64,000 nucleotides of DNA from Chryseobacterium aquifrigidense (GTDB taxonomy: Bacteria; Bacteroidota; Bacteroidia; Flavobacteriales; Weeksellaceae), in contig NZ_VFPD01000001.1 in the NCBI RefSeq assembly GCF_006716485.1, positions 835,806 to 899,805 on the forward strand, read 5' to 3'. Numbering within the stretch: the first letter of the stretch is position 1; the number at the start of each line of letters is the position of its first letter. This document shows positions 36,407 through 46,173 of the stretch, piece by piece. Under the pieces are notes generated by a model. It did not search any database and was not told the DNA's origin. It worked only from the letters and a program-made list of their open reading frames with translations. Position numbers and translations under genes: made by a program.

Positions 36407-37051
36407 ATGAATACCCAACATATCTGGGAGATAAAAGCGAAAAATACTCCCTTACTCAAAAAGAAATGCAATCAATGTAACAGCGACAGATTTCAATGCA
36501 GCGATAAATTCAGACTGAATGCTCAGAAAAAGAATATTGATATATGGCTGATCTACCGATGCGTAAAATGTAACAACACCTATAACATGACGGTGTTTTC
36601 AAGAATCAGAACAGAATCTGTCAGTAAAGAAATATTCAATAAATTCTCAGAAAATGATACGGAAATTGCATGGCAATATGCCTTTTCGCGGGAAATGATG
36701 GGAAAAAATAATGTGGAAGCCGACTGGGAAAGTGTACACTATGAAATTATATATCCGGACCTGACGGTAGAAGATCTTATCAATATGAAGAATGAAACAA
36801 TCTCGTTTCAAATACAGTCCCTGTCTGATTTTAATATGAGAGTTTCAACAGTACTCCGGACCTGCTTAGGTCTTTCTTCCTCTAAATTGAACCTATTGCT
36901 TGGTTCAGATGCGGTTTATTTTAATCAAAAACCGCTGCAGAAGAAATATAAAATTACCAACGGCGATCGTATCGAGATCAACAGGCATGCACTGATTAAT
37001 ATTTACCTTATGGGAAAAGCAGACGTTTGTCTCAATATGGTAGATGATTAA
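36407..37051 (+). CDS. DUF1062-family protein
   Basis: The 214-aa protein has an N-terminal zinc-finger-like part with two cysteine pairs (KKCNQCNSDRF and YRCVKCNNTY) and a helical C-terminal part ending with an S4-like segment (LGLSSSKLNLLLGSDAVYFN, then KITNGDRIEI), as in DUF1062 proteins. The S4-like end suggests nucleic-acid binding; no function is established. Confidence 0.8.
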   Translation: MNTQHIWEIKAKNTPLLKKKCNQCNSDRFQCSDKFRLNAQKKNIDIWLIYRCVKCNNTYNMTVFSRIRTESVSKEIFNKFSENDTEIAWQYAFSREMMGKNNVEADWESVHYEIIYPDLTVEDLINMKNETISFQIQSLSDFNMRVSTVLRTCLGLSSSKLNLLLGSDAVYFNQKPLQKKYKITNGDRIEINRHALINIYLMGKADVCLNMVDD

Positions 37052-37058
37052 TAATTGA

Positions 37059-37096
37059 AAAAAGCCTTCCGGTTATTGATCGGGAGGTTTTTTATT
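37059..37096 (+). terminator. hairpin terminator of the DUF1062 gene
   Basis: CCTTCCG pairs with CGGGAGG (one G-T) around a nine-base loop, followed by TTTTTTATTT. Confidence 0.7.
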
Positions 37097-37182
37097 TATC
37101 TTCCACTTTCGTTGTTGTAAAAGATGAATAGTAAGCTCAGAATATAATGAGTAGGAAAGGTAAAGAATTTTTTATTCAGAAA

Positions 37183-37216
37183 AAAAATAAACCAGAATCC
37201 TGAGACTCTGATTTAT
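37183..37216 (-). terminator. hairpin terminator of the DoxX operon
   Basis: On the minus strand ATAAATCAGAGTC pairs with GATTCTGGTTTAT (loop TCAG), followed by eight T. It ends the DoxX/outer-membrane gene pair. Confidence 0.7.
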
Positions 37217-37243
37217 CAATAGGGAATAGAAAATTCTGAGGAT

Positions 37244-37645
37244 TTAATCCCACTTATTTTGGGTTGAAACGGCATGTTTTCCGGCACCGGTAAAGAAAAA
37301 ACTGAGGCTTACAAGCATATAAATCACAAGCAGTTCCAATGCCCAGCCTCCGAATTCATTAAGCTTGAAAATATTGGCTGTCTGTGCCAATATGGTAGCC
37401 GTAAAGCAATTGGCAGCAAAGATTAGTCCTGCCAGACGAGCCCGGAATCCTATGATCAGCAGTACAGGAGCTATAATTTCTCCCGCAAATACACCGTAGG
37501 CAAAAAATGATGGTAAACCGTGCATGGTCATTATGTCTTGAATAAACCCAATCCCGTGAATCAACTTACTGATTCCATAAACAGACATGGGAAACCCGAT
37601 TGCTATTCTTGTAATCAGCATTCCTAAATCAATGTTCTTTTTCAT
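37244..37645 (-). CDS. DoxX-family membrane protein
   Basis: The 133-aa protein has four membrane helices and the DoxX start (LGMLITRIAIGFPMSVYGIS, then AGEIIAPVLLIIGFRARLAG). It sits 13 bases after the outer-membrane protein gene, so the two form an operon; a Crp-type regulator gene lies upstream. Confidence 0.85.
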   Translation of the reverse strand: MKKNIDLGMLITRIAIGFPMSVYGISKLIHGIGFIQDIMTMHGLPSFFAYGVFAGEIIAPVLLIIGFRARLAGLIFAANCFTATILAQTANIFKLNEFGGWALELLVIYMLVSLSFFFTGAGKHAVSTQNKWD

Positions 37646-37658
37646 TTCTTATCATTAT

Positions 37659-38273
37659 TTAAAAATTATATTTTACAAATGCCCCGATATTTTCCAGGGT
37701 CTTTTTTCCGTTATTAAACTGATCAAAATTGGAAGCAAGTCCGTACATCATTTTATCCCTTTTTACGCCTAGTCTGATAAACTGCAAACCTCTGGGATAT
37801 CCACTGTCATCAAGGTTTCCAATTGCCAATACACTGAAGTATCCCTTAAAGTTTTCTGTCAGATAAGGAGTATATTCAAATGAAATGGACTGTTCAAGAG
37901 AAAATCCTTTCTGATAAGTGGTTCCTATAGAGTAAGACAGAGAGTAAGCGGGCTGAATAATTTTATATTGCAGGTAAGCACTGAAAAATGCTCCGGGATT
38001 TTTCATTCCAAATGCCGCATTGGCACTAAACCTCTTGGTAAGCGCATAGGATAGGGTATTTCTGATGAAGAATATATTTTCTTTGTCTTTGGTATATTCT
38101 GTATCAAATAAGGTAAGATTGTTCAATTTCAACCGTTCATTCAGCTGATAATTGACATTGTGCATATAAGTATAGGAACGATGTCCTAAAACAATATCCG
38201 GGGTATAGGAAAGTTTCTGCGCATTCAGAGAAACTGATGTAAGGGCTGTTATGGCGATGAATCTGGCCTTCAT
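37659..38273 (-). CDS. outer-membrane beta-barrel-like protein, 204 aa
   Basis: A signal peptide (1-18, ending in SLNAQ) is followed by alternating strand patterns rich in Tyr and Phe, and the sequence ends in VKYNF with the C-terminal aromatic typical of outer-membrane barrels. About eight to ten strands fit the length. Function unknown; co-transcribed with the DoxX gene. Confidence 0.65.
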   Translation of the reverse strand: MKARFIAITALTSVSLNAQKLSYTPDIVLGHRSYTYMHNVNYQLNERLKLNNLTLFDTEYTKDKENIFFIRNTLSYALTKRFSANAAFGMKNPGAFFSAYLQYKIIQPAYSLSYSIGTTYQKGFSLEQSISFEYTPYLTENFKGYFSVLAIGNLDDSGYPRGLQFIRLGVKRDKMMYGLASNFDQFNNGKKTLENIGAFVKYNF

Positions 38274-38338
38274 ATTTCACTCATTAAAATTCTGTAAGCA
38301 AAATTATTCAGGCGGGAATGGAATAAACTTAAGAAATC

Positions 38339-38938
38339 TTAAGAAACGTCAGACAGGTGTTTTTTTCTCAGATAGCTCAGATATTCTACCGTTATTCCAA
38401 GGTAGGATGCAATCATGTATTGAGGGAAACGCTGTTCAATATTGCGGTAGGTGGTGACAAATGTTCTGTATTTGGTGTAGGCATCCACACGGGAATGTTC
38501 AAAGGTTCTTTCCTGTAAAGTAACATAGGCCGACTGCATTTTCAGACGCCAGAACTCAGACACAGCCGGAACTTCTTTGTACAATGATTCCAGATTATTT
38601 TTACTGATCTGTACAATCGTTGTATCTTCATTAGCCTGGATAAACATTCTTGAAGGTAACTCGCTCAGATAGCTGTAAAGATCATTTACCCACCAGTTTT
38701 CAATACCAAGCTGAGTGGTATTTTCCTTTCCTTTTTCATCAATATGATAAGCAAACAGGCTTCCCTTTGCAATGAATCTCATGTGTCTTGAAGTCTGTCC
38801 TTCGCGAAGCAGAAAATCTTTCTTTTTAAGCTGAATGATTTCCAATTTGGAAGTAATACGGTCAATATCGTGATCTTCTAAAGTAACTATTTCTTTAAAA
38901 TGTTCTATCAGCTGTAAAAGAATTGGATCTGTTTCCAT
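38339..38938 (-). CDS. Crp/Fnr-family transcriptional regulator
   Basis: The 199-aa protein has a cNMP-binding-like roll (KKDFLLREGQTSRHMRFIAK; GSLFAYHIDEKGKENT) and a C-terminal HTH (PQYMIASYLGITVEYLSYLR). It precedes the outer-membrane/DoxX pair by 65 bases on the same strand and is likely in the same transcript or its regulator. Confidence 0.82.
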   Translation of the reverse strand: METDPILLQLIEHFKEIVTLEDHDIDRITSKLEIIQLKKKDFLLREGQTSRHMRFIAKGSLFAYHIDEKGKENTTQLGIENWWVNDLYSYLSELPSRMFIQANEDTTIVQISKNNLESLYKEVPAVSEFWRLKMQSAYVTLQERTFEHSRVDAYTKYRTFVTTYRNIEQRFPQYMIASYLGITVEYLSYLRKKHLSDVS

Positions 38939-39147
38939 GGTGAAATAGGCTTTTTCCTGGGATGATGATCAGGGAAAGTATATAAGCTGCAAATTTACTT
39001 AAATAATAAAAAATATAAGATTAAAAACCTTTTGATTATAACAAGATGAGACTATTGCAGAGCGAAACAATGTAATTTTGAAAAAATATCCATCTATTGG
39101 TTTAAAATACTCAACAAGAAACTATTATTTGTAGTTTTGTGAATATC

Positions 39148-40203
39148 ATGAAAATAGAGAATATGTCATTCATCAACGACTTGGGTAAAATTATTTTTTT
39201 CCTGTTTCTGCTGTTAAGTGCTTTCCTTCTTACAGCAAAATCTGAAAGAAAACTACCGAATTATTTATTTGCAGCCTTTCTGTTGATTTCTGTCATTGAT
39301 CTTTCCGGGTTTTTTCTGCCACCGCCAGATAACAAAATAATCAAAGGATTCAAACTGGCCAGTGTCCTGCTGCAGATGCCTTTATATTATTTGTATGTCA
39401 ATGCGGCCTGTTATTATAATTTTACCCTTCGTACCAAACATCTTCTGCACGCAGTACCGTTTTTGTTCTTTCTGGTATGGTTTGGTATTTCAGGGGATTC
39501 TGAGCAAAAAGATCAGGCATTTGATGTCGTTTCCACTGTACAGTATTATTTTTATATTGTTGCCATATTTCTGGTTTTGAGAACATTCAGAAAACTGTAT
39601 CAGGAAAACTATTCCAGTAATCATCACCTTACTTATAAATGGCTGATGCAGACAACGATTCTCTTCCTGATCGGGAACACTTTTGTGTTGATCAGGGAGT
39701 TTTTGAAAGATAATGAAACTGCATTTTTATATTTATATACACTGAACTCAGTATTTGTATTATTTGTTATCAGTTGGTTTGTATTAAATGCTTTATACCG
39801 GCCCAATCTTCTGGCTGGAATCAATAAAGACCTGATTCCTGTACAATCTGTAGAAAAGCTTCAGAAAGAAGATCCGGAGCAGTTAAAAACCCTTCTGAAT
39901 TATATGGAAACCGAAAAACCTTATCTGGATGATAAACTTACCTTACAAAAACTGGCAAAGCTGATCGGTATGCAGGAAAAGCCCCTGTCAGTATTGATCA
40001 ATCAGCATACCGGTAAACATTTTTTTGATTTTATTAATGAGTTCAGAATTAATCAAGCCAAGACTATTCTTAAAGAGCAGCCTCAACTTACAGTGCTTGA
40101 AGTTCTGTATGAAGTGGGTTTCAATTCCAGATCATCCTTCTATACAGCCTTCAAAAAAGAAACAGGGGTTACTCCCACAGATTACAGAAAATCAATAGTT
40201 TAA
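39148..40203 (+). CDS. membrane-embedded AraC-type regulator
   Basis: I start at the ATG at 39148 (MKIENMSF); a GTG nine bases upstream is possible. About seven membrane helices in residues 10-220 are followed by a linker and an AraC-type HTH domain (about 245-350, with KLIGMQEKPLSVLINQHTGK and VGFNSRSSFYTAFKKETGVT). This is the 7TM-AraC architecture common in Flavobacteriia. The serine hydrolase gene lies downstream. Confidence 0.85.
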   Translation: MKIENMSFINDLGKIIFFLFLLLSAFLLTAKSERKLPNYLFAAFLLISVIDLSGFFLPPPDNKIIKGFKLASVLLQMPLYYLYVNAACYYNFTLRTKHLLHAVPFLFFLVWFGISGDSEQKDQAFDVVSTVQYYFYIVAIFLVLRTFRKLYQENYSSNHHLTYKWLMQTTILFLIGNTFVLIREFLKDNETAFLYLYTLNSVFVLFVISWFVLNALYRPNLLAGINKDLIPVQSVEKLQKEDPEQLKTLLNYMETEKPYLDDKLTLQKLAKLIGMQEKPLSVLINQHTGKHFFDFINEFRINQAKTILKEQPQLTVLEVLYEVGFNSRSSFYTAFKKETGVTPTDYRKSIV

Positions 40204-40207
40204 AAAG

Positions 40208-40235
40208 TGTCCGATTTTAAGTCGGACTGATTTTT
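40208..40235 (+). terminator. hairpin terminator
   Basis: GTCCGA pairs with TCGGAC around a seven-base loop, followed by TGATTTTT. A second similar CCG-containing hairpin lies at about 40245-40275. Confidence 0.6.
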
Positions 40236-40321
40236 CAGATAAAAAGAGTCCGGTTTCCGGTAGTCGGATATTTTAATCACTGCAAAATCTCAGATTTGCT
40301 TCATCATTAAAATTTATACAG

Positions 40322-41962
40322 ATGAAACCACAAATCAGATGGGTATTGTTTCTTTTTACAATCCTGAATTCCGGATTCTTTTTCGGACAATTGATTCAGC
40401 AGGAAAAAATCCTAAAAGCAGATTCTTTAGTGAACAGTTATTCCAGATCCAATGCTCCGGGCATGGCTGTAGGTATTATACAGGAAGGAAAAATAATTTA
40501 TAAAAAAACTTATGGGCTGGCGAATCTCGAAGACAGGATTCCTGTAACGGATTCTACAGCTTTTGATATTGCATCCGTATCAAAACAGTTTACGGCTTTG
40601 GTAACGCTTATGGCTGAAAAAGAAGGTAAACTTTCGTTGGAAGATGATATCAGAACTTATCTGCCGGAACTTAAGCATCTGCCATATAAAATTACCCTCA
40701 GACAGCTGGCCAATCATACCCATGGATTACCGGATTTTACAACTATCAAAAGACTTCAGGGATTCGGAGACGAGTTTCGCGTGACTAATACAGATGCTGT
40801 AAAAACAGTTTTGGCTATTAAAAGGATCAATTTTAAACCTGGAGATCAATACAGATACAATAATACAGGCTATATGCTGTTGGCTGAAATTCTCCGCAGA
40901 GTTTATAAAAAAGATTTTGCAGAGCTGCTCGAAGCGTATATTTTCGATCCACTGCGTATGAATCACTCGATGGCGGTAGATGATCCGGTGAAAATTATTC
41001 CTAACAGAGCAGAATCTTATCAGGAAGCCCATTCCGGTTTTATAAAAACTCCTCTTGGCCAAATGGAAAATGGGTCTTCCAATATTTTTATGACCTTGAA
41101 TGATCTTTGCATTTGGGCTGCCAATTTCCAGAAACCCTTGGTGGGAAGCCGTGAGATGTATGATAAGATGCAGCAAAATACGCTATTAAATAATGGAGAA
41201 CAGATAGGATACGGGTTGGGACTGCAAACCGGAAAGTATAAAGGGCTGGATATTGTTTTTCACGGAGGAGGAACAGCCAGTTACAGATCCTATATTCTGC
41301 ATATTCCTGCTTATAACCTGTCTGTTGTATTAGCTGGAAATAAGAGTACTTTTGACGGATTGCTGGTTGCCTACGGATTGGTAGATGTGCTTCTGAAAGA
41401 CCACCAGATTCTCCCGGCATCTCCAAAGAAATTAGCTTACACTGCAGCTGAACTACAATCATTTGAAGGAACTTATGAAATTAATCCCGGAAATTATCTG
41501 GATATTAAAACAGATGGCAGAAACCTGTACTGGGACAATAATAAAACGCCTTTAAAGGCCGCAGGAGATTATAAATTTGACATTTCTTTTCTTCCCACCG
41601 GAAGCTTCACATTTCATCCCGGGAATTTAACGTACAGGATTGGTGACTTTACATTTATCTGTAAAAAAGTAATATTAAAGCCCTTGAAGGAAGACAAAGT
41701 TGATCTTAATAAATATGTGGGATTCTATAGAAATGAAGAATTTAATACCATTTACCAGTTGGTTATCGAGAATGATAAGTTGGTTGCCAGACATGCTATC
41801 AATCCTGATATTCCTTTGTATTTCCTAAGTGAATCGGAAATGTATTCTTATAAATCAATTTTTGGAAGGCTGGGTTTTACCTATGGCAACAACAAAAGTA
41901 TTTCTGGGTTTGTGCTTTCAGGAGCTAATTTTACTCAAATAGAGTTTAAGAAAATAAAATAA
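40322..41962 (+). CDS. exported serine hydrolase of the beta-lactamase/PBP4* family
   Basis: The 546-aa protein has a signal peptide (1-22, ending in FFGQ), the SxxK motif in ASVSKQFTAL near residue 86, the YNN motif in YRYNNTGYML near 180 and an HGGG in place of KTG. The C-terminal 170 residues form a beta-rich domain. Such proteins are periplasmic esterases or peptidases rather than true beta-lactamases. A membrane AraC-type regulator is encoded upstream. Confidence 0.88.
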   Translation: MKPQIRWVLFLFTILNSGFFFGQLIQQEKILKADSLVNSYSRSNAPGMAVGIIQEGKIIYKKTYGLANLEDRIPVTDSTAFDIASVSKQFTALVTLMAEKEGKLSLEDDIRTYLPELKHLPYKITLRQLANHTHGLPDFTTIKRLQGFGDEFRVTNTDAVKTVLAIKRINFKPGDQYRYNNTGYMLLAEILRRVYKKDFAELLEAYIFDPLRMNHSMAVDDPVKIIPNRAESYQEAHSGFIKTPLGQMENGSSNIFMTLNDLCIWAANFQKPLVGSREMYDKMQQNTLLNNGEQIGYGLGLQTGKYKGLDIVFHGGGTASYRSYILHIPAYNLSVVLAGNKSTFDGLLVAYGLVDVLLKDHQILPASPKKLAYTAAELQSFEGTYEINPGNYLDIKTDGRNLYWDNNKTPLKAAGDYKFDISFLPTGSFTFHPGNLTYRIGDFTFICKKVILKPLKEDKVDLNKYVGFYRNEEFNTIYQLVIENDKLVARHAINPDIPLYFLSESEMYSYKSIFGRLGFTYGNNKSISGFVLSGANFTQIEFKKIK

Positions 41963-41981
41963 TCTCTTCCCATCCAAACAT

Positions 41982-42020
41982 AGGAAGACCACAATTTACG
42001 GGCTAAATTGTGGTCTTCCT
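41982..42020. terminator. bidirectional terminator with 17-bp perfect stem
   Basis: AGGAAGACCACAATTTA (41982-41998) pairs perfectly with 42004-42020 around a five-base loop, between convergent genes. Confidence 0.75.
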
Positions 42021-42038
42021 CAACTAAGAACTATTTAA

Positions 42039-42452
42039 CTACGATTCTGTTTTCAAATAACCATAATGTAAAACAGTTTCTTTTCCAAATAAGCTTGAGA
42101 AAATATTCTGAAACTCATGGATGTATTTACACTTTATGGCGTTCCCGTATATTTTCAGACCTTCCAGTATTTTTCTGGAACTCAGGTCTATATCATATTT
42201 TATAAACGATTCCGGTCTTTCATATCGGATGCTCTGCTCTGAACTGTAAGTTCGTGAGAAGCCTAGCTTTTCAAGCCACTCTTCAGTTATCTTAATAGGT
42301 TTGATGGACGCTGCCGGAACTGAAATACTTTGAATATCATTTTCAATTTTAACAAAATAAGCCTGCTCAGGATTTTGAAAGATCTCAGTAATCGTATAAA
42401 TCTGATTTTTATACTCGACTAAGTTCTTGATTTTTAGATCTGCTACGTTCAT
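42039..42452 (-). CDS. hypothetical protein, 137 aa
   Basis: It resembles small Bacteroidota proteins that begin LKIKNLVEYKNQIYTITEIF (a strand-rich SH3-like start) and contain IPVxxxxLxxWLEKLGF-like text (here ITEEWLEKLGFSR) and IHEFQNIFSSLFGKE, often found among phage or element genes. No function is known. It stands alone here. Confidence 0.6.
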   Translation of the reverse strand: MNVADLKIKNLVEYKNQIYTITEIFQNPEQAYFVKIENDIQSISVPAASIKPIKITEEWLEKLGFSRTYSSEQSIRYERPESFIKYDIDLSSRKILEGLKIYGNAIKCKYIHEFQNIFSSLFGKETVLHYGYLKTES

Positions 42453-42649
42453 AATATTTTGGTTTTTAGTTGATGATATGGTCTCAGATAAACAGCAAAT
42501 AGTATGCCCGGCATTGTAGTATCAAGCCTAGTTTTGGGAAAGATTAGGTTAAATTTTTACTATAAAAAATTAATGATATGTTAAAATAGTACGTCTGCAA
42601 AGGGTTTGTCACATGATCATGAAATATAGGGTGTGGTATGTATGTGGTA

Positions 42650-43864
42650 CTAGTTTTTTACTCTTGCTTTTGGAACTGTATTAAAAGTAGTCAGAAGTAG
42701 AGCTAAAATAACCGATAGGAGAAGAACTGCGATGAAAATATTCCATGAAAAAGCATGAAGCAGATATCCGGTACCACTTCCCAGAATACTTGAACCGAAA
42801 TAGTAAAACAGCCAGTAAATGGAAGTGGCTGAAGATTTTCCACGCTTGGCATACAACGCAGTCATCTGGCTGGCCATAGTGTGGGCAGCAAAGAATGAAA
42901 GAGTGAAAAGGCCAAGCCCGAAAATAAGAATATAAATATTTTCAGATAATAGCAGGGCTGCTCCGGTAAGCATAAACAGGATAGAGCCTTTCAAAATGGT
43001 ATTCATCGGAAACCTTCTGGAAAGACGGCCAACGATCATCGTTCCGAAAACACCGAAAATATACATCAGAAAGATAAAGGCAATGATAAAATGGCTTAAT
43101 GAAAAAGGTGCTGCTTCCAATCTGAATGTAAGGTAATTATAAACACTCACAAAAACGCCCATCAGCAATGCAGCAGTACAGTATAAACGGAGCATATAAG
43201 GATTGGTAAGAAAAAACTTCATCTGTTTTACCTTAAGGTGGTAATCTGTTTTCTGAGGATTAAAAAACTTTGATTCCGGAAACAGTTTCCAGAATACAGC
43301 GCCGAGAATGAAACTTTCTATGCCAATCAGAAGAACAGCATTACGCCATCCGAATTCACCTGCAAACAAAGTAGCCATTATTCTTCCGCTCATCCCTCCA
43401 ATTGTATTTCCACTGAGATACATACTGATGGCAGCAGGTACTGCCAGAGCATCCACTTCCTCCATAAGATAGGCAAGGGCCACTGCGGAAACGCCGGAAA
43501 CAACAAAACCTTTCAGTATTCCAATCGCAATCAGAAGGCTTAAGCTGGGAATCCAGGTAGAAATAATAGTAAGGATGGCAGATGAAATCAATGAAAACAC
43601 CATGAGATTTTTCCTGGAATAGCTGTCAGCTTTAAAGGCAAAAAACAGTAATCCCAATGCCATACCTATCGTGGATGATGATACCAAAAGGGACGTGTCG
43701 CCTACAGATACCCCAAACTGTTCTGCGGCCATAGGCAGCATCGGCTGGAAAAGATAGAGCTGTGCAAAAACCGAAAGTCCTGAAAAGAAAATACAAAGTT
43801 TTATATATCGGAAACGTGAGCTTCCCTGAATGGCTTTTTCAGATGAATCCATGATTTTTTGCAA
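42650..43864 (-). CDS. MFS transporter
   Basis: The 404-aa protein has twelve predicted membrane helices with the usual central loop (near 195-215) and resembles the YnfM-type MFS exporters (FSGLSVFAQLYLFQPMLPMA). It is probably a drug or metabolite exporter at the inner membrane. A membrane AraC-type regulator gene lies 103 bases upstream on the same strand. Confidence 0.85.
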   Translation of the reverse strand: MQKIMDSSEKAIQGSSRFRYIKLCIFFSGLSVFAQLYLFQPMLPMAAEQFGVSVGDTSLLVSSSTIGMALGLLFFAFKADSYSRKNLMVFSLISSAILTIISTWIPSLSLLIAIGILKGFVVSGVSAVALAYLMEEVDALAVPAAISMYLSGNTIGGMSGRIMATLFAGEFGWRNAVLLIGIESFILGAVFWKLFPESKFFNPQKTDYHLKVKQMKFFLTNPYMLRLYCTAALLMGVFVSVYNYLTFRLEAAPFSLSHFIIAFIFLMYIFGVFGTMIVGRLSRRFPMNTILKGSILFMLTGAALLLSENIYILIFGLGLFTLSFFAAHTMASQMTALYAKRGKSSATSIYWLFYYFGSSILGSGTGYLLHAFSWNIFIAVLLLSVILALLLTTFNTVPKARVKN

Positions 43865-43967
43865 TTACAATGCAGTGGTTGTACAGAAAATTTAAGCGCT
43901 GTAAATTTCCTGATTATTTTCCGAATTAAAAAATCATAATCTCAATGATATTAATTGGTGAAACAAA

Positions 43968-44924
43968 TCAGTGAAATTGTAGGCTGCTGATATATTCGGA
44001 AGGGGTAATATTCTCCATCTGCTTGAAAACCCTGTTGAAAGTAGATTGGTTAGAAAATCCTGCCTCTGTATAAATATACATGAGGGTTACTTTTTCAAGG
44101 TCATTTTCATTAAGCAGTTTTTTTACCCATGCAATCCTGTGCATATTCAGGTAATTATTGAAGTTGGGATATCCTTTTGCACGAATTGATTTCGAGATAT
44201 AACTACTGTTGATTTCCATTTCTGTAGAAAGCTTAGAAATATTGAAATTAACATCTTTATACAGCTGTTTTTCTCTCATCACAGATTCAATTTTGTCAAA
44301 CAGTTCATCTGCAAAAGGTGCTTTTTCTGGTGTAGGAACCGGCTGTATTATTGTACTCTGAGCCTTCTCCTCAATTTCATGGTAAATTTCAACACGCTTT
44401 ATTTTATCCTTAAAATAGAGCAGGAGTGCAATCACAGCTACATTGGAAATCATCAGGATGGTATCTGTAAGTCTTACATCTTCCGGCCTGTGTATTGGAA
44501 AGTTAAAGCTGAAGGATTTGGAAATAAGGTATCCTGCAACAATATTCAGTAAAGCAAATACACTGTAAATATAAACATACTTCCTCTGAAAGAAAACATA
44601 GGCTGCCAGCGGGATCGGAATAAGCCAGACAAAACTCGCTATAGAGTTGTTCCAGAAAGCCAGCATGATGTAAAAATTATAAAGTGTTGCAATAATGATA
44701 TAGGAATGCACCATTACATTCACCGAGTAGGTTTTACGGACAATAAGGTAAGTATAATCCAGTAAAAAAAGCCCTCCGACAAGATACCACGCCATTATTT
44801 TATCCGGAATGATAAAAGTAAATATCAAACCAAATAGGGCAAGAATAACAGACATCAGAATATTATAATAATACACCAGTTGTCTTTTGTACTGTTCAAT
44901 TTTTATGTCTTTTTCGGTGGTCAT
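43968..44924 (-). CDS. membrane-anchored AraC-type regulator
   Basis: The 318-aa protein has about six membrane helices in residues 15-185 and an AraC-type HTH domain at 215-315 (INSSYISKSIRAKGYPNFNN; EAGFSNQSTFNRVFKQMENI). It probably regulates the MFS transporter encoded just downstream. Confidence 0.82.
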   Translation of the reverse strand: MTTEKDIKIEQYKRQLVYYYNILMSVILALFGLIFTFIIPDKIMAWYLVGGLFLLDYTYLIVRKTYSVNVMVHSYIIIATLYNFYIMLAFWNNSIASFVWLIPIPLAAYVFFQRKYVYIYSVFALLNIVAGYLISKSFSFNFPIHRPEDVRLTDTILMISNVAVIALLLYFKDKIKRVEIYHEIEEKAQSTIIQPVPTPEKAPFADELFDKIESVMREKQLYKDVNFNISKLSTEMEINSSYISKSIRAKGYPNFNNYLNMHRIAWVKKLLNENDLEKVTLMYIYTEAGFSNQSTFNRVFKQMENITPSEYISSLQFH

Positions 44925-45064
44925 TTGTGGCAGAAAGTAATTTTAAATCATTCCAATTTGTTCGCATAACAGTCATATTTTAGAAAATGACTGGGTTAAA
45001 TATTTGATTGTTAGTTATTTGTGTTTTGTGAGTGGTTTCCTGTTTTTCATTGATTATGGATGAA

Positions 45065-45091
45065 TTTGATTTATCAATGCGGATAACTTTG
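45065..45091 (+). promoter_or_regulatory. promoter of the adhesin-like secreted protein
   Basis: TTTG (45065-45068) and TAACTTTG (45084-45091) fit the Bacteroidota consensus with a 15-base spacer. This gives a 5' leader of about 100 bases. Confidence 0.5.
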
Positions 45092-45194
45092 CACCAGCTA
45101 GCTCAACAAAGGCTGATTGATGATAGTCAATTAACCCCGCATGATTTATTCAATTCTTAAATAAATCAACAAAATTTTAAACAAATATACTAAA

Positions 45195-46040
45195 ATGAAA
45201 AAAATAAAATTACCTCTTGCCAGCATAATGATGTGTTTTTCACTAGCGGCATATTCCCAGGTTGGGATCAATACAGATTCTCCTAAAGTAACATTGCATG
45301 TAGAAGGAAAACCTGACGTGACTACTGTGGCTGATGGAGTGATGGCTCCCAGAATGACAGGAGATCAGTTAAGAGCTAAAGATGATGTCTATCTGGCAGC
45401 ACAGACCGGAGCTTTGGTTTATGTCACTCAGGCTGTAACTGCTCCTTCAGTAAAAACAGCAAAAGTAGACAAAGCCGGTTATTATATGTTCAACGGAACT
45501 ACCTGGAAATTTGCTTTCGGAGGAAAAGATGACGACATTACCATTGGAGACCTGATTTACTATCACGGAAGCATTCCTGCTGGTACTTCCGGTGCAAACA
45601 CCTTAGCCAGTACTTATCTTACCGATCTTCCTGTTTTAGGTGGTTTTCTGAGACTTGATGCCCAATTTAACAGTAGTTCAGCAGGAACTGGCGCAGCTAC
45701 TACTTTTAATCCAAGACTTTATAATGTGGGAACTTCAGATGTGAAAATATGGGTTTCGGAAATGTCTACCCATACCGGTGATTCTGATAATGGAAATATT
45801 AAACTATCACCTGGAGCCTACAGACAGTTTGATGACGGTGTTTACCTTACTCAGACCCATAATGAGACGGTAACCTTTGATATTACCATACAGGAACCGG
45901 AGCCAAGATGGTACAGAGTGTATTATGCATTCCGTGTTGATAATAAATCTGCAGCGGGAAGCAGTGATGCCACAACCACAGATTCCAATACATCTGATAA
46001 CACAAGAGAACTGTTCCTTTCCGTACAGAGGTTGTACTAA
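45195..46040 (+). CDS. secreted adhesin-like protein
   Basis: The 281-aa protein has a signal peptide (1-21, ending in AAYSQ) followed by the block VGINTDSPKVTLHVEGKP and MAPRMTGDQLRAKDDVY with QTGALVYVT, typical of the repeated surface proteins of Flavobacteriia. The rest is a beta-sandwich-like domain rich in Thr and Ser. A surface or matrix role is inferred. The neighbouring two-component pair is convergent. Confidence 0.7.
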   Translation: MKKIKLPLASIMMCFSLAAYSQVGINTDSPKVTLHVEGKPDVTTVADGVMAPRMTGDQLRAKDDVYLAAQTGALVYVTQAVTAPSVKTAKVDKAGYYMFNGTTWKFAFGGKDDDITIGDLIYYHGSIPAGTSGANTLASTYLTDLPVLGGFLRLDAQFNSSSAGTGAATTFNPRLYNVGTSDVKIWVSEMSTHTGDSDNGNIKLSPGAYRQFDDGVYLTQTHNETVTFDITIQEPEPRWYRVYYAFRVDNKSAAGSSDATTTDSNTSDNTRELFLSVQRLY

Positions 46041-46133
46041 TAAACCGTCTTATGATTCTAAAAATACAATGATATAAAAGTTTACAAAGTCAACGGGGTT
46101 AGCTATTTAAAATCTCAGGAGATTTGTGTTTTT

Positions 46134-46173
46134 TCCGGGGCAGGAATACTATTAAATTCCGGCCCCGTTTTCT
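46134..46173. terminator. bidirectional hairpin terminator
   Basis: CGGGGC and GGAAT pair with ATTCC and GCCCCG (one unpaired base on each side), followed by GTTTTC. It separates convergent genes. Confidence 0.8.
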